Source: an uncultured Paracoccaceae bacterium (GTDB lineage Bacteria; Pseudomonadota; Alphaproteobacteria; Rhodobacterales; Rhodobacteraceae). Taken from it: a stretch of 61,309 nt of DNA. Positions 8,694-18,331 of the stretch are shown in pieces. The position numbers and the translations under genes are program-made. The notes below the pieces were generated by a model. The model ran no database searches. It was not told the origin of the DNA and saw nothing but the letters and a program-made list of their open reading frames with translations. How positions within the stretch are numbered: position 1 is the first letter of the stretch; each line of letters starts with the position of its first letter. The stretch is from NCBI GenBank assembly GCA_947492585.1, contig CANLND010000021.1, positions 1 through 61,309 on the forward strand, written 5' to 3'.

Positions 8694-10339
8694 TTGGTCA
8701 ACCTCAGTGTACGAATGGAAGTCGCGATGGATCTAAAAGCGCTTGAGATTTCAAGACCTTCGACATCAAAGAAATGGGAGTCCGAGCTGGCGCAGTCTTT
8801 TAGGACATTCTGTCCGGCTTTGGGCGCCTCAAAGCCAATGGTGTACACAATGATGCCCTCGCTTTTTGCGGCGTCACAAATGGCCTTGGTGCGATTGTCT
8901 TTTTCATAGTGATTAATCGCAGTGAAGACCTTGTTGTAGTGCTCGTTCCAGGCGGTGAATACGGGCATCCAATCGTCGTAAAGTTTATCGGCGACATATG
9001 CCGGGGACGTATTTGCCCAGAGTTCTGCAAAGCTCAGCTGAACGGCGCTCCCAGGTTCCGAAACTGCAGAACAGCCGGAAGATGTTCCGCACGGATAATA
9101 TGACCCATTGCCATAGGGGTGATCATCCCAGTGGTCAAAGCCATCCCAGTAATATTGACCTGAGGCCGGGTCATAGGTCGAATAGCGGTGTTCAGCCGCG
9201 TTGTACCATACGCCAGACAGGGCAGTGCGGTACGAGTCGTTGATGTAATATTGACTGGTATTTTGTCCGTCAGTCATCAGCACCACGATCTTCATCGTAT
9301 CGCTTTTACTGTAGGGCACTGGGCGTGCTGAAAAAGCGGGATCAACTTCGGGAATAGCTTCTGTGGCCATCGCCTGAATGACGGGCTGCAATTCCGGATC
9401 CAACAAAGCTGTGCCCCATTTCATTCCCAGATCAAGCGAAGTGTTTCCACGGGCGCTTAGATTGGTGATGAAGTCCTTTAGGGTGTCTGGATCCTGCTCC
9501 ATCACCAACAGTTCCCGCGAGGCAGCGTCTTCACAGACGGGTTTTGGCACCAGTCTAGAGGGGTCGTTGCGTCGGTCAGAACTGGACCAAGGTGAGAAAT
9601 GCATGGTGCCAGTCAATGGGGTTGTGCTGGAGATTCCAGTCTCGTCGAAGTCGTCCTTCGCAAAGTGCACACAATTTGAATACGGTTGTACACTAGATAC
9701 GTTTAAGCGCGAATACAGCGTGTCTGGCAGCGACACCTGCGTTGCGTATGGAATGATCGACATCGACATTTTGTCTGTCTCGGTCTGGGCAACCATTGTG
9801 TCGACGAATTCCTTTGCCGCAGTTTTTAGACGGGGCAAACGAGAGTATGAATTCATCGATCCCGAGACATCGAGAACTACAGAAATTTCGATATCGTCAA
9901 TACGTTCTTCGGCGCGTGCCAGAGCGTTCAGCTGAAAGACATGCGAATCGGCCATAAATTGGTTCGAGAAAGGGGCCGAAATTTCGGCCTCGACCCATCT
10001 AAAGCCGGCGCCGATATCAAAGTCGGGGGTCGTGTAATGTGATGCCAGTCCCGCCTTGGTCAGATAGTCTTCGACGACTTCATCTGGGGCGAGCGGTTGA
10101 TCTAGGTCTGCGGCCGCAAGAACAGCCCGGTCCAGAGTATATTGCAGGACCGTTCGCTCCCGTTCATAGCGCATAAGGTCGATGCCAATTCCCCCGACCA
10201 TAAGCATTAAGAACAGGACGACGATGGCCATTTTTGCCAGAGCGCCGTCTTCTTCGTTGCGAAAGGCCCGCAGTTCTTTCAGGAACGCGGAACCGTGGCG
10301 TGTTGCAGCAGACGGTGTTGTCGTGTCGAACTTTGTCAT
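8690..10339 (-). CDS. TadG-type pilus protein with von Willebrand A domain
   Basis: The protein has 549 residues. A hydrophobic segment near residues 35-55 (MAIVVLFLMLMVGGIGIDL) is followed by the TadG-like segment. A von Willebrand A domain comes next with its metal site: DVSGSM near residue 155, a later TSLDLG threonine and MTDGQN aspartate. A Tyr/Ser/Gly-rich insertion lies in the second half. TadG proteins of this kind are envelope components of Tad pili with adhesive VWA domains. It is the first gene of a three-gene operon. The start MTKFDTTTPS is the only plausible one near the gene's end. The N-terminal helix lacks the usual Glu seen in the two partner proteins. Confidence 0.85.
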   Translation of the reverse strand: MTKFDTTTPSAATRHGSAFLKELRAFRNEEDGALAKMAIVVLFLMLMVGGIGIDLMRYERERTVLQYTLDRAVLAAADLDQPLAPDEVVEDYLTKAGLASHYTTPDFDIGAGFRWVEAEISAPFSNQFMADSHVFQLNALARAEERIDDIEISVVLDVSGSMNSYSRLPRLKTAAKEFVDTMVAQTETDKMSMSIIPYATQVSLPDTLYSRLNVSSVQPYSNCVHFAKDDFDETGISSTTPLTGTMHFSPWSSSDRRNDPSRLVPKPVCEDAASRELLVMEQDPDTLKDFITNLSARGNTSLDLGMKWGTALLDPELQPVIQAMATEAIPEVDPAFSARPVPYSKSDTMKIVVLMTDGQNTSQYYINDSYRTALSGVWYNAAEHRYSTYDPASGQYYWDGFDHWDDHPYGNGSYYPCGTSSGCSAVSEPGSAVQLSFAELWANTSPAYVADKLYDDWMPVFTAWNEHYNKVFTAINHYEKDNRTKAICDAAKSEGIIVYTIGFEAPKAGQNVLKDCASSDSHFFDVEGLEISSAFRSIATSIRTLRLTK

Positions 10340-10672
10340 AACAAATTGCCTTACCTACCACCCATTCTGGATGGGTTGTCACACATGAATACCATTTAGA
10401 TATGCTTCACGAAGGTGACTAAATTGCGGCGCAAATCTGCCGAATACTCCCTGTTTCCAGCGCTTTTGCAGACAATCACGGGGCGGGGCTGGTGGTTGTT
10501 TCCAAGCTGTGATCAGCTGAATGTTATCAGAAGGCGAATCGCGCGGGTGCTATTCATCTCATATCGGCGCAATGCCCTCTGCTTGAAAATAAGGCGTTTT
10601 GTTAATCAAGTAGTCATCGCTGCGACTCCATCATTAGGTTCGAGTCGATGCATGACGCAGGGAGGTACCCGG
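10340..10672. other. 333-bp divergent intergenic region
   Basis: It separates the TadG operon (minus) and the glutamate dehydrogenase gene (plus), so both promoters should be here. I see a short hairpin ACCCAT-TCTGG-ATGGGT at 10360-10376 just upstream of tadG, and the interrupted palindrome AGCTG-TGAT-CAGCT near 10504-10517. I cannot assign either to a regulator and see no gene. Confidence 0.5.
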
Positions 10673-12103
10673 ATGACCAGTCAGCAAGAACCTAGTTTTA
10701 GAGAGAGTGTGGATATGATGTTCAGCAGGGCGGTGGCCCTGATGGATCTGCCGCCCGGGTTGGAAGAGAAGATTCGCGTCTGTAACGCAACCTATACGGT
10801 ACGCTTTGGGGTGCGTCTGCGCGGAGAAATGCGCACCTTTACCGGCTATCGTTCGGTGCATTCCGAACATATGGAACCCGTGAAGGGCGGTATTCGCTAT
10901 GCGATGGGCGTCAATCAGGATGAGGTTGAGGCACTGGCAGCGTTGATGACCTATAAATGTGCTTTGGTCGAAGCGCCCTTTGGGGGATCCAAGGGCGGGT
11001 TGTGTATCGATCCGCGTGAATTTGATGAGCACGAGCTGGAGCAGATCACCCGTCGGTTTGCCTATGAATTGGCCAAACGTGATTTGATCCATCCCAGCCA
11101 GAACGTGCCAGCCCCAGATATGGGCACCGGTGAGCGTGAAATGGCCTGGATTGCAGACCAATACGCGCGGATGAATACCACCGATATCAACGCCAAGGCC
11201 TGTGTCACCGGGAAACCCTTGAACGCAGGCGGCATTGCAGGGCGTGTCGAGGCCACCGGGCGTGGCGTGCAATATGCGCTGCAGGAATTTTTCCGCCACC
11301 CCGAAGATATTGCTGCCGCCAAGATGTCTGGCACATTGGACGGCAAGCGTGTCATTGTACAAGGCCTTGGCAACGTTGGATATCATGCAGCCAAATTCCT
11401 GAGCGAAGAAGACGGTTCGGTTATTACCGGGGTCATCGAACGGGATGGCGCGCTGGTGAATGAAGCTGGGTTGGACGTGGATGAAATCCGCAACTGGATT
11501 ATGAACCATGGCGGCGTCAAAGGGTTCCCCAACGCGGAATATATCGCGGATGGCAGTGTCGTTCTGGAACACGACTGTGACATCCTGATTCCAGCGGCGC
11601 TGGAAGGGGTCATCAACCTAAGTAACGCTGCCAATATCAAGGCACCGCTGATCATTGAGGCTGCGAACGGTCCGGTTACAGCCGGAGCGGACCAGATCCT
11701 GTGTGACAAAGGCTGCGTGATCATACCCGACATGTATGCCAACGCAGGCGGTGTGACGGTGTCCTACTTTGAATGGGTCAAAAACCTGAGCCACATTCGC
11801 TTTGGTCGCATGCAGCGCCGCCAAGAAGAAAGCCGTCACCAGCTGGTGGTGGACGAGCTGGAAAAACTATCCGCTGCGATGGGCAACTCTTGGACGCTGG
11901 ATGGCAGCTTCAAAGATAAATATCTGCGGGGAGCCGGAGAGCTGGAACTGGTGCGTTCTGGTCTCGATGACACCATGCGTATTGCCTATCAATCCATGCG
12001 GGAGGTCTGGCACAGCCGTGATGACGTGCGCGATCTGCGCACTGCGGCCTATCTGGTGTCGATCGGCAAGGTTGCCAGCAGTTACCGGGCCAAAGGGCTG
12101 TAA
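10673..12103 (+). CDS. gdhA: Glu/Leu/Phe/Val family dehydrogenase, probably glutamate dehydrogenase
   Basis: The protein has 476 residues and interconverts glutamate and 2-oxoglutarate plus ammonia. Conserved active-site parts are PVKGGIRY (K71), MTYKCALVEAPFGGSKGG (K95 and K107) and PAPDMGTGEREMAW. The Rossmann motif is GLGNVGYHAA near residues 227-236. ATG 10673 has GGAGG eight bases upstream, which decides against the longer frame. It stands alone with a strong terminator behind it. Cofactor preference (NAD or NADP) is not certain from sequence. Confidence 0.92.
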   Translation: MTSQQEPSFRESVDMMFSRAVALMDLPPGLEEKIRVCNATYTVRFGVRLRGEMRTFTGYRSVHSEHMEPVKGGIRYAMGVNQDEVEALAALMTYKCALVEAPFGGSKGGLCIDPREFDEHELEQITRRFAYELAKRDLIHPSQNVPAPDMGTGEREMAWIADQYARMNTTDINAKACVTGKPLNAGGIAGRVEATGRGVQYALQEFFRHPEDIAAAKMSGTLDGKRVIVQGLGNVGYHAAKFLSEEDGSVITGVIERDGALVNEAGLDVDEIRNWIMNHGGVKGFPNAEYIADGSVVLEHDCDILIPAALEGVINLSNAANIKAPLIIEAANGPVTAGADQILCDKGCVIIPDMYANAGGVTVSYFEWVKNLSHIRFGRMQRRQEESRHQLVVDELEKLSAAMGNSWTLDGSFKDKYLRGAGELELVRSGLDDTMRIAYQSMREVWHSRDDVRDLRTAAYLVSIGKVASSYRAKGL

Positions 12104-12130
12104 CGCTGATTTCGATTGGTATTGCTTAAA

Positions 12131-12165
12131 AACGGGCCAGCGGTTGCGCTGGCCCGTTATTGTTT
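12131..12165 (+). terminator. intrinsic terminator of glutamate dehydrogenase
   Basis: Perfect 12-bp stem AACGGGCCAGCG / CGCTGGCCCGTT with loop GTTG, then ATTGTTTCGTT. It lies 27 bp behind the stop codon. Confidence 0.85.
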
Positions 12166-12331
12166 CGTTAGGTGGCGCAGGGCGTATGAAGCGCCAGTGC
12201 GCACTCTTTGACGGGGCATCTGGGCGCGCGTTTCTTGGCCTGTGTTGGGGGGCGTGCGAAAAACCCCATGGTGGCGGCGGCGGTCGAGAGATATTCTCGT
12301 GCGATCATCAACTGATTCCCGGAGCGTCTCC

Positions 12332-12703
12332 ATGATTCGCATCTCATTCGCTGCTGTTCGACTTTCGGCAGTGGTCGCCTGTGTCGCCAGCGTAACTGGC
12401 TCAAGTGTCTGGGCCGCAGACAGTAAAGAAAACAGCTGCCGCTATCAGGGGCAGGTGATGGCGGCGGTGCAACAAGCGCGGCTGGATCGGGTCAAGGCGG
12501 CGGATGTTGCGGACAGTATCGCAGCGACCAACCCAGAGTGGCCGGATGCGTATTCCAACGCGATCCCGCAGCTGGCGGCGCATGTCTACGCTATGAAACG
12601 GGCGGACCTGAAAACGCTGGAGTTGGGGGCCGTGTTTGAAGAGCAATGCCTGAACAGTTGGGATCAGATTCAGGAACTGCAAAAGCAGTTGCAGTCCAAC
12701 TGA
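12332..12703 (+). CDS. small secreted protein of unknown function
   Basis: The protein has 123 residues. A signal peptide (MIRISFAAVRLSAVVACVASVTGSSVWAA) ends at an AxA-type site near residue 29. The mature part is mostly helical with two cysteines (SCRYQGQVM and EEQCLNSW) that could form a disulfide. Such short, mostly helical proteins with one cysteine pair are common in Rhodobacteraceae, but I do not recognise a function. The start has CCCGGAGCG upstream. It ends two bases before dnaG starts, so it may be translationally linked to the dnaG-rpoD operon. Confidence 0.7.
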   Translation: MIRISFAAVRLSAVVACVASVTGSSVWAADSKENSCRYQGQVMAAVQQARLDRVKAADVADSIAATNPEWPDAYSNAIPQLAAHVYAMKRADLKTLELGAVFEEQCLNSWDQIQELQKQLQSN

Positions 12704-12704
12704 T

Positions 12705-14690
12705 ATGTCATTGCCTCCCGGATTTTTAGATGAACTTCGCACCCGTATCAGCCTGTCTGATGTGGTCGGGCGCAAGGTCATGTGGGATGCACGGAAATCA
12801 AACATGGGCAAGGGTGACATGTGGGCGCCCTGTCCCTTTCACCACGAAAAAAGCGCGTCGTTTCATGTGGATGACCGCAAGGGGTTTTATTACTGCTTTG
12901 GCTGTCAGGCCAAAGGAGACGCGTTGAAATTTGTCACTGAAACCGAAAATGTCGGTTTCATGGAGGCGGTGGAAATCCTTGCTGGGGAGGCGGGCATGGA
13001 AATGCCCAAACGCGATCCTCGGGCTCAGGAAAAACAGGATCGTCGCTCGCTTTTGGCTGAGGTCATGGAGCAGGCGGTGCAGTATTTCCGTTTGCAGTTG
13101 AAAACCAACGCAGCTCGCGACACGCGAGACTATCTGGATCGGCGGGGGTTGAACGCACAGGCGTTAGAGCGCTGGGAAATCGGTTTTGCCCCGGACGGGT
13201 GGCAGAACCTGTGGGATGCGCTGCGTGGCAAGGACGTGCCCGAAGATCTGATCATTGGCGCTGGGCTTGCCAAACCGTCGAACAAAGGCGGCAAGCCGTA
13301 CGACACGTTTCGCAACCGGATTATGTTCCCGATTCGGGATGCGCGGGGACGGGCGATTGCCTTTGGCGGTCGCGCCATGGATCCCAACGACAACGCCAAA
13401 TACCTGAATTCGCCGGAAACCGAATTGTTCGACAAAGGGCGCAGCCTGTACAATCACGGGCCCGCGCGCTCGGCGGCCGGACGTGGCAACCCACTGGTGG
13501 TGGCCGAAGGCTACATGGATGTCATCGCACTGGTCGAGGGCGGATTTGCGTCATCCGTTGCGCCCTTGGGTACTGCGGTCACTGACAATCAACTGCAGAT
13601 GCTGTGGCGCATGTCGCCTGAGCCGATTATCGCATTGGATGGTGATACGGCAGGTTTGCGGGCGGCGATGCGGTTGATTGATATGGCCTTGCCGCTGCTC
13701 GAGGCCGGAAAGTCGCTGCGCTTTGCGATCATGCCCGACGGTAAGGATCCGGATGATTTGCTGCGCGCCTCGGGACCAGACGCGGTGCAGGCGGTGTTGG
13801 ATCGCGCCATGCCAATGGTGAAATTGCTGTGGCAGCGCGAAACCGAAGGCCGGGTGTTTGACAGCCCCGAACGCAAAGCCGCGCTGGATAAGGCGTTGCG
13901 CGACAAAATTAAGCTGATCCGAGATCCGTCGATTCGCAAACATTACGGCGAAGACATCAAGGAACTGCGCTGGCAGTTGTTTCGCAGCAACCGGCCCAGC
14001 AGCAATGCGGCGACACTGCCCCCGCGCGGCGGGAGTTTCCGCGACGGACCGCGCGCGCCGTGGAAAGGCAAAAAGCAGGTCACGGCCTCGCCTGTGTCGA
14101 CCACACGGGCGTCTTTGGTGGCGGCGGCGGATGAAGGCGCGTTTGCGCGGATGCGAGAAGCGGTGATTCTGTCGACTGTGATCAGCACGCCCGGGGTCAT
14201 CGCCGAATACGAAACCAACCTTGAACGTATGCCCTGTTCGGATATGGACAATGAGGCTCTGCGGGATCTGGCACTGCGGTTTGGCATTGATGCGCCGGAG
14301 CGGCTGAAAGATGAAATTGCTTATAGTCTGGGGCCCGATGCCCTTGAAAACCTGATGGCGCTTCGCCATGTGGCAATTAGTGCAGGCGTGCGCAATCCCG
14401 GCGATCTTGAAACGGCCAAGCTGGTGCTGGCCGAAGAGTTCGCAAAACTCGAAGCGGCCCGTGGACTGGATGTTGAACTTGCAGAAGCTGCTGAGGACAT
14501 CAGCGGCCTGGCGGATGAGGCTGTGACGTGGCGTTTGGGCCAGGCAGCTGAGGCGCGCAATCAGGCGGTGCGCAGCGAGAGCGAGGACCGTGCCCAATAT
14601 GATGTTGCAGACAACGGGGTTCGTATGGACCGTGATGAACGCGACTCTTTTGGCGCACTTTTGGATCGAATCGGCTTCTCAAAGGAGTGA
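12705..14690 (+). CDS. dnaG: DNA primase
   Basis: The protein has 661 residues and makes RNA primers at the replication fork. The N-terminal CHC2 zinc finger is C43, H46, C64 and C67 (CPFHHEKSASF ... YYCFGCQAKGD). A TOPRIM domain follows with AEGYMDV near residue 267 and ALDGDTAG near 308. A variable C-terminal part would bind DnaB. A low-complexity Pro/Arg/Gly linker (NRPSSNAATLPPRGGSF) separates the catalytic core from the C-terminal region. It precedes rpoD, the conserved macromolecular synthesis order, without rpsU. Confidence 0.97.
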   Translation: MSLPPGFLDELRTRISLSDVVGRKVMWDARKSNMGKGDMWAPCPFHHEKSASFHVDDRKGFYYCFGCQAKGDALKFVTETENVGFMEAVEILAGEAGMEMPKRDPRAQEKQDRRSLLAEVMEQAVQYFRLQLKTNAARDTRDYLDRRGLNAQALERWEIGFAPDGWQNLWDALRGKDVPEDLIIGAGLAKPSNKGGKPYDTFRNRIMFPIRDARGRAIAFGGRAMDPNDNAKYLNSPETELFDKGRSLYNHGPARSAAGRGNPLVVAEGYMDVIALVEGGFASSVAPLGTAVTDNQLQMLWRMSPEPIIALDGDTAGLRAAMRLIDMALPLLEAGKSLRFAIMPDGKDPDDLLRASGPDAVQAVLDRAMPMVKLLWQRETEGRVFDSPERKAALDKALRDKIKLIRDPSIRKHYGEDIKELRWQLFRSNRPSSNAATLPPRGGSFRDGPRAPWKGKKQVTASPVSTTRASLVAAADEGAFARMREAVILSTVISTPGVIAEYETNLERMPCSDMDNEALRDLALRFGIDAPERLKDEIAYSLGPDALENLMALRHVAISAGVRNPGDLETAKLVLAEEFAKLEAARGLDVELAEAAEDISGLADEAVTWRLGQAAEARNQAVRSESEDRAQYDVADNGVRMDRDERDSFGALLDRIGFSKE

Positions 14691-14770
14691 CAGCACGTTT
14701 GTGGTCGTTTTGCTAAGGAAGTCGGGAAGAAAATTGGGTAAACGTGGTAACGAATCACAGATCACACTCA

Positions 14771-14790
14771 TGATTCGGGCAACCGAATCA
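14771..14790 (+). promoter_or_regulatory. hairpin in the rpoD leader
   Basis: Perfect 8-bp stem TGATTCGG / CCGAATCA with a GCAA tetraloop (GNRA class), 28 bp before the rpoD start. No T-run follows, so it is not a normal terminator. It may be an mRNA stability or processing structure between dnaG and rpoD. Confidence 0.5.
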
Positions 14791-14817
14791 GTCGTAGCCC
14801 CGCGTAAGGAGCATTGA

Positions 14818-16821
14818 ATGGCCGCCAAAGACACCGACGACCGCAAACCTGACGATCAGGACGCAGAAATCTCGCTTGATATGAGCCAGGCGAACGTCAA
14901 GAAGATGATCGCAGAGGCCCGTGAGAAGGGCTACATCACCTACGATCAGCTTAATCAGGTTCTGCCGCCGGATCAGGTCAGCTCGGAACAAATCGAAGAC
15001 GTGATGTCGATGCTCTCCGAAATGGGCATCAACATCATCGAGGACGAGGAAGCCGAGGAAGAAGAAAACAAAGGCTCGACCGAGCTGGTAAGCGCCGAGG
15101 CCAATCGCGAAGTTGCTGTTGCCGGTGCGGCCGCTGAAAAGCTGGACCGGACTGATGATCCGGTGCGTATGTACCTGCGTGAGATGGGCTCGGTTGAGCT
15201 GCTGTCGCGCGAAGGTGAGATCGCAATTGCGAAACGCATCGAGGCGGGCCGCAATACGATGATCGCGGGCCTGTGTGAAAGCCCACTGACGTTTCAGGCG
15301 ATCACCATCTGGCACGACGAACTTTTGTCCGAAGATATTTTGCTGCGCGACGTTATTGATCTGGAGGCCACCTTTGGCAACCAGATGGACGAAGACGGTG
15401 AAGTGGATGAGCCGGTCATCGCGGGTGTTGCGCCAGTAGCAGGTGCGGTTGCGGGGTCGGCAGAAAAGGGTGAAAAAAGCCCCGAGCTGGACGCCGATGG
15501 CAATCCGATCCTCAACAACGATGATGACGATGACGAGGACGAACAGGCCAACATGTCCTTGGCTGCTATGGAAGCGGCCCTAAAGGACAAGGTTCTGGCG
15601 GACCTGGAGTGTATCGCCTCCGATTACGCCCAATTGAGCGAGATGCAGGACAGCCGGATTTCAGCCACGCTGAACGAAGATGGCTCGTTCTCGGCGCAAG
15701 ATGAAGCAACCTATCAGGCGTTGCGGTCGGAAATTGTGTTGCTGGTCAAAGATCTGCACCTGCACAACAACCGTATCGAAGCCCTGATCGATCAGCTGTA
15801 CGGCATCAATCGCCGTATCATGTCGATCGACAGTTCGATTGTGAAACTGGCGGATCAGGCGCGGATCAACCGCCGCGAATTTGTTGATGCGTATCGTGGT
15901 CGTGAACTGGATCCCAACTGGCTGTCCGATATGGCGTTGAAGCCGGGCCGCGGCTGGCAGATGTTCATCGAGCGGTCGACCGATAAGGTGGAAGAGCTGC
16001 GCGGCGACATGGCGCAAGTGGGCCAATACATTGGTCTGGATATCTCTGAATTCCGCCGTATCGTGCAACAGGTGCAAAAAGGTGAAAAAGAGGCGCGTCA
16101 GGCCAAGAAGGAAATGGTCGAAGCCAACCTTCGCCTCGTGATCTCCATCGCCAAGAAATACACCAACCGTGGTTTGCAGTTCCTGGATCTTATCCAGGAG
16201 GGTAACATTGGCCTGATGAAGGCGGTTGATAAATTTGAATACCGTCGCGGTTACAAATTCTCGACCTATGCAACATGGTGGATCCGTCAGGCGATCACGC
16301 GTTCGATCGCGGATCAGGCGCGCACCATTCGTATTCCGGTACACATGATCGAAACGATCAATAAACTGGTGCGGACGGGTCGTCAGATGCTGCACGAAAT
16401 TGGCCGTGAACCCACGCCCGAGGAATTGGCAGCCAAGCTGCAGATGCCTTTGGAAAAGGTTCGCAAGGTGATGAAAATCGCCAAGGAACCGATTTCACTG
16501 GAAACCCCGATTGGCGACGAAGAAGATTCGCAGCTGGGCGATTTCATCGAGGACAAGAATGCTGTGCTGCCCTTGGACAGTGCCATTCAGGAAAACCTCA
16601 AGGAAACCACCACCCGCGTTCTGGCCTCGCTGACGCCGCGTGAAGAGCGGGTTCTGCGGATGCGCTTTGGCATTGGCATGAACACCGACCACACGCTGGA
16701 AGAAGTGGGCCAGCAGTTCAGCGTGACCCGCGAACGGATCCGTCAGATCGAAGCCAAGGCGTTGCGAAAGCTGAAGCATCCGAGCCGCTCGCGTAAACTG
16801 CGCAGCTTCCTGGATCAGTAA
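14818..16821 (+). CDS. rpoD: housekeeping RNA polymerase sigma factor RpoD
   Basis: The protein has 667 residues. N-terminal region 1.1 is followed by region 1.2 ([16 protein letters not shown]), the large non-conserved region with a very acidic stretch (DDDDDEDEQ near residues 237-245), region 2 ([21 protein letters not shown], then [17 protein letters not shown]), region 3, and the region 4.2 helix-turn-helix ([17 protein letters not shown]). This is the primary sigma factor directing transcription of most genes. The start has AAGGAG upstream. It is cotranscribed or closely linked with dnaG and ends at a strong terminator. Confidence 0.98.
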   Translation: MAAKDTDDRKPDDQDAEISLDMSQANVKKMIAEAREKGYITYDQLNQVLPPDQVSSEQIEDVMSMLSEMGINIIEDEEAEEEENKGSTELVSAEANREVAVAGAAAEKLDRTDDPVRMYLREMGSVELLSREGEIAIAKRIEAGRNTMIAGLCESPLTFQAITIWHDELLSEDILLRDVIDLEATFGNQMDEDGEVDEPVIAGVAPVAGAVAGSAEKGEKSPELDADGNPILNNDDDDDEDEQANMSLAAMEAALKDKVLADLECIASDYAQLSEMQDSRISATLNEDGSFSAQDEATYQALRSEIVLLVKDLHLHNNRIEALIDQLYGINRRIMSIDSSIVKLADQARINRREFVDAYRGRELDPNWLSDMALKPGRGWQMFIERSTDKVEELRGDMAQVGQYIGLDISEFRRIVQQVQKGEKEARQAKKEMVEANLRLVISIAKKYTNRGLQFLDLIQEGNIGLMKAVDKFEYRRGYKFSTYATWWIRQAITRSIADQARTIRIPVHMIETINKLVRTGRQMLHEIGREPTPEELAAKLQMPLEKVRKVMKIAKEPISLETPIGDEEDSQLGDFIEDKNAVLPLDSAIQENLKETTTRVLASLTPREERVLRMRFGIGMNTDHTLEEVGQQFSVTRERIRQIEAKALRKLKHPSRSRKLRSFLDQ

Positions 16822-16824
16822 TGG

Positions 16825-16857
16825 AAAAGCCCCCTCAGATCTGAGGGGGCTTTTTTC
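16825..16857 (+). terminator. intrinsic terminator of rpoD
   Basis: 14-bp stem AAAAGCCCCCTCAG / CTGAGGGGGCTTTT around AT, then TTCT. It starts four bases behind the rpoD stop and abuts the stop of the convergent gene, so it may serve both strands. Confidence 0.93.
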
Positions 16858-17387
16858 TAATTTGCGCCATGCAGCCAATCTGCTGCGAGGATGTTTTGCA
16901 GGTCGTTTCTGAGATTGCGAATGCATCGGCGCAGTTCTTTCATCTGCGGCTGACGCTGGGTTTCGTAATCGTTCGGCGTGGGCGCTTTGAACGATTTGCC
17001 ATTTAGGGTGTCGCTGGCGTCTTTGATCGCCTGAAGCGCGGCGGGGGGCTGTTCTACGTTGGTGACTTTGAACAGGATTTCACCTTCGTCATGAAGGCTG
17101 ATGAGATCGCGCCGTAACGCCCGACGTTTTTCAACAAAAGCTGATTGTTCGATGTGTTTTTCGTCGACAATCCGTAACGCCACTGCATCCGAGATGACGC
17201 GGGTGCAGCGCTGCCCCCAATCCAACAGGATTTTATCAGCTTCAATCCGCATGCTTGTTTGGGAAATTGTGTTGGCCTGTTTGGCGATGAGGTTGGTCTG
17301 TGTAGCAATGAGATTGGCTTGTTTGGCAATGACGATGGCGCTGACAGCGGTGGCCGACGTTGCAATAAGCGTGAGAAATTCAAACAA
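16857..17387 (-). CDS. membrane-anchored coiled-coil protein of unknown function
   Basis: I place the start at TTG 17387, where GAAAGG stands seven bases upstream; this gives 176 residues. The longer frame has no ribosome site and its extra N terminus looks like non-coding sequence. One N-terminal hydrophobic helix (FLTLIATSATAVSAIVIA) is followed by a polar heptad-like segment with repeated QAN and QTN units, then a soluble helical domain. I do not recognise a family. It is convergent with rpoD and its stop touches the rpoD terminator. Confidence 0.62.
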   Translation of the reverse strand: MFEFLTLIATSATAVSAIVIAKQANLIATQTNLIAKQANTISQTSMRIEADKILLDWGQRCTRVISDAVALRIVDEKHIEQSAFVEKRRALRRDLISLHDEGEILFKVTNVEQPPAALQAIKDASDTLNGKSFKAPTPNDYETQRQPQMKELRRCIRNLRNDLQNILAADWLHGAN

Positions 17388-17555
17388 TGTAATACCTTTC
17401 AAAAATGATTGATGGGCAGAACCTATGATTTGGCAGCTGTCTGTCGAAGGGGAAATAGGCGCAAAGCTTATCATTTGGGGGTGTCGAAACAGCGTTTGCC
17501 TGATCCCGCCTTTTGGCATAGCAATAGGTGGAAGGATCAACGGTGGGAGACGCCT

Positions 17556-17831
17556 ATGTCGCTGTTTTCAAAACTCTTTGGTGGTGCTGCAAAAACCGCA
17601 ACTGCCCCCGAACCGGACATGCATGCAGGTTTTTCTATTTTTGCGGAACCGCAAAAGAGTGGGCAAGGCTTCTGTGTCGGCGCACGGATCGAAAAAGAGA
17701 TCAACGGTGAATTGAAATCACACCTGATGATCCGGGCGGACAGCTTCCAGGCCGCAGAGGCGGCTGTTGAGGTGTCTTTGATCAAGGCCAAAAAACTGAT
17801 CGATGAGCAAGGCGAGAGCATCTTTCGCTGA
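17556..17831 (+). CDS. HlyU family protein
   Basis: The protein has 91 residues and matches the small HlyU-type family (MSLFSKLFGG, then GFSIFAEPQKSGQGF, then SHLMIRADSFQAAEAAVEVSLIKAKKLIDEQG). HlyU proteins were named as activators of hemolysin in Vibrio, but this Rhodobacteraceae form is not closely tied to hemolysin, so the name gives a family and not a proven role. The ATG has GGGAGA upstream. It overlaps the next gene by one base (TGATG). Confidence 0.72.
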   Translation: MSLFSKLFGGAAKTATAPEPDMHAGFSIFAEPQKSGQGFCVGARIEKEINGELKSHLMIRADSFQAAEAAVEVSLIKAKKLIDEQGESIFR

Positions 17832-18331
17832 TGTCGTGTGGAGCAATGTTAAAACGTATTGGTATCGCACTGTGTCTATTGCCTGCGCCAGCGTTCGCGT
17901 GTCCAGATGGTGCAGAGACCTTGGTGTCTTGCACGATCGATCAGGGTGCCAAACGGCTGGAAACCTGTTTGATGGGCAATTATGCCAGCTATGCCTTTGG
18001 CCCGGCAGATCGCGGACCTGACCTGCACCTTGCGCGTCCTGTGACACAGATTGAGATGACTCCTTGGCCCGGCGTTGGGCGGGCGATCTGGGAGGATTTC
18101 ACCTTTTACAGTGGGTTAATCGCGTATCGGGTGCACTATAGTTTTGATCGCAACGATGGTGACGCAGCTGAGCTTCAGGGCGGTGTGGATGTCCTGCAGG
18201 GCGAAACCGTTCTGGCAAGCCTCAGCTGTGACGTTGGATCGGTTCTGTCCTCAGGGTACGGGTTGCCGCTGTTTGATGCCAAAATCGCAGCTGGACAGAA
18301 CTATTCACCTGAAACCTATCTTTGGGAATGA
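17831..18331 (+). CDS. secreted protein of unknown function
   Basis: The protein has 166 residues. A signal peptide runs through LKRIGIALCLLPAPAFA, with cleavage predicted after PAFA. The mature protein has four cysteines (CPDGAETLVSC, LETC, SLSCDVG), compatible with two disulfides, and a mostly beta pattern. The frame opens at ATG 17831 overlapping the hlyU-like stop (TGATG); a start at 17846 (MLKRIG) is equally possible and would give a more usual signal peptide. Function not recognised. It is coupled to the gene on each side. Confidence 0.66.
   Translation: MSCGAMLKRIGIALCLLPAPAFACPDGAETLVSCTIDQGAKRLETCLMGNYASYAFGPADRGPDLHLARPVTQIEMTPWPGVGRAIWEDFTFYSGLIAYRVHYSFDRNDGDAAELQGGVDVLQGETVLASLSCDVGSVLSSGYGLPLFDAKIAAGQNYSPETYLWE

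Noticed and set aside
15500-15560. acidic insertion in RpoD as a novelty
   Set aside because: Acidic stretches in the non-conserved region are normal in alphaproteobacterial RpoD.
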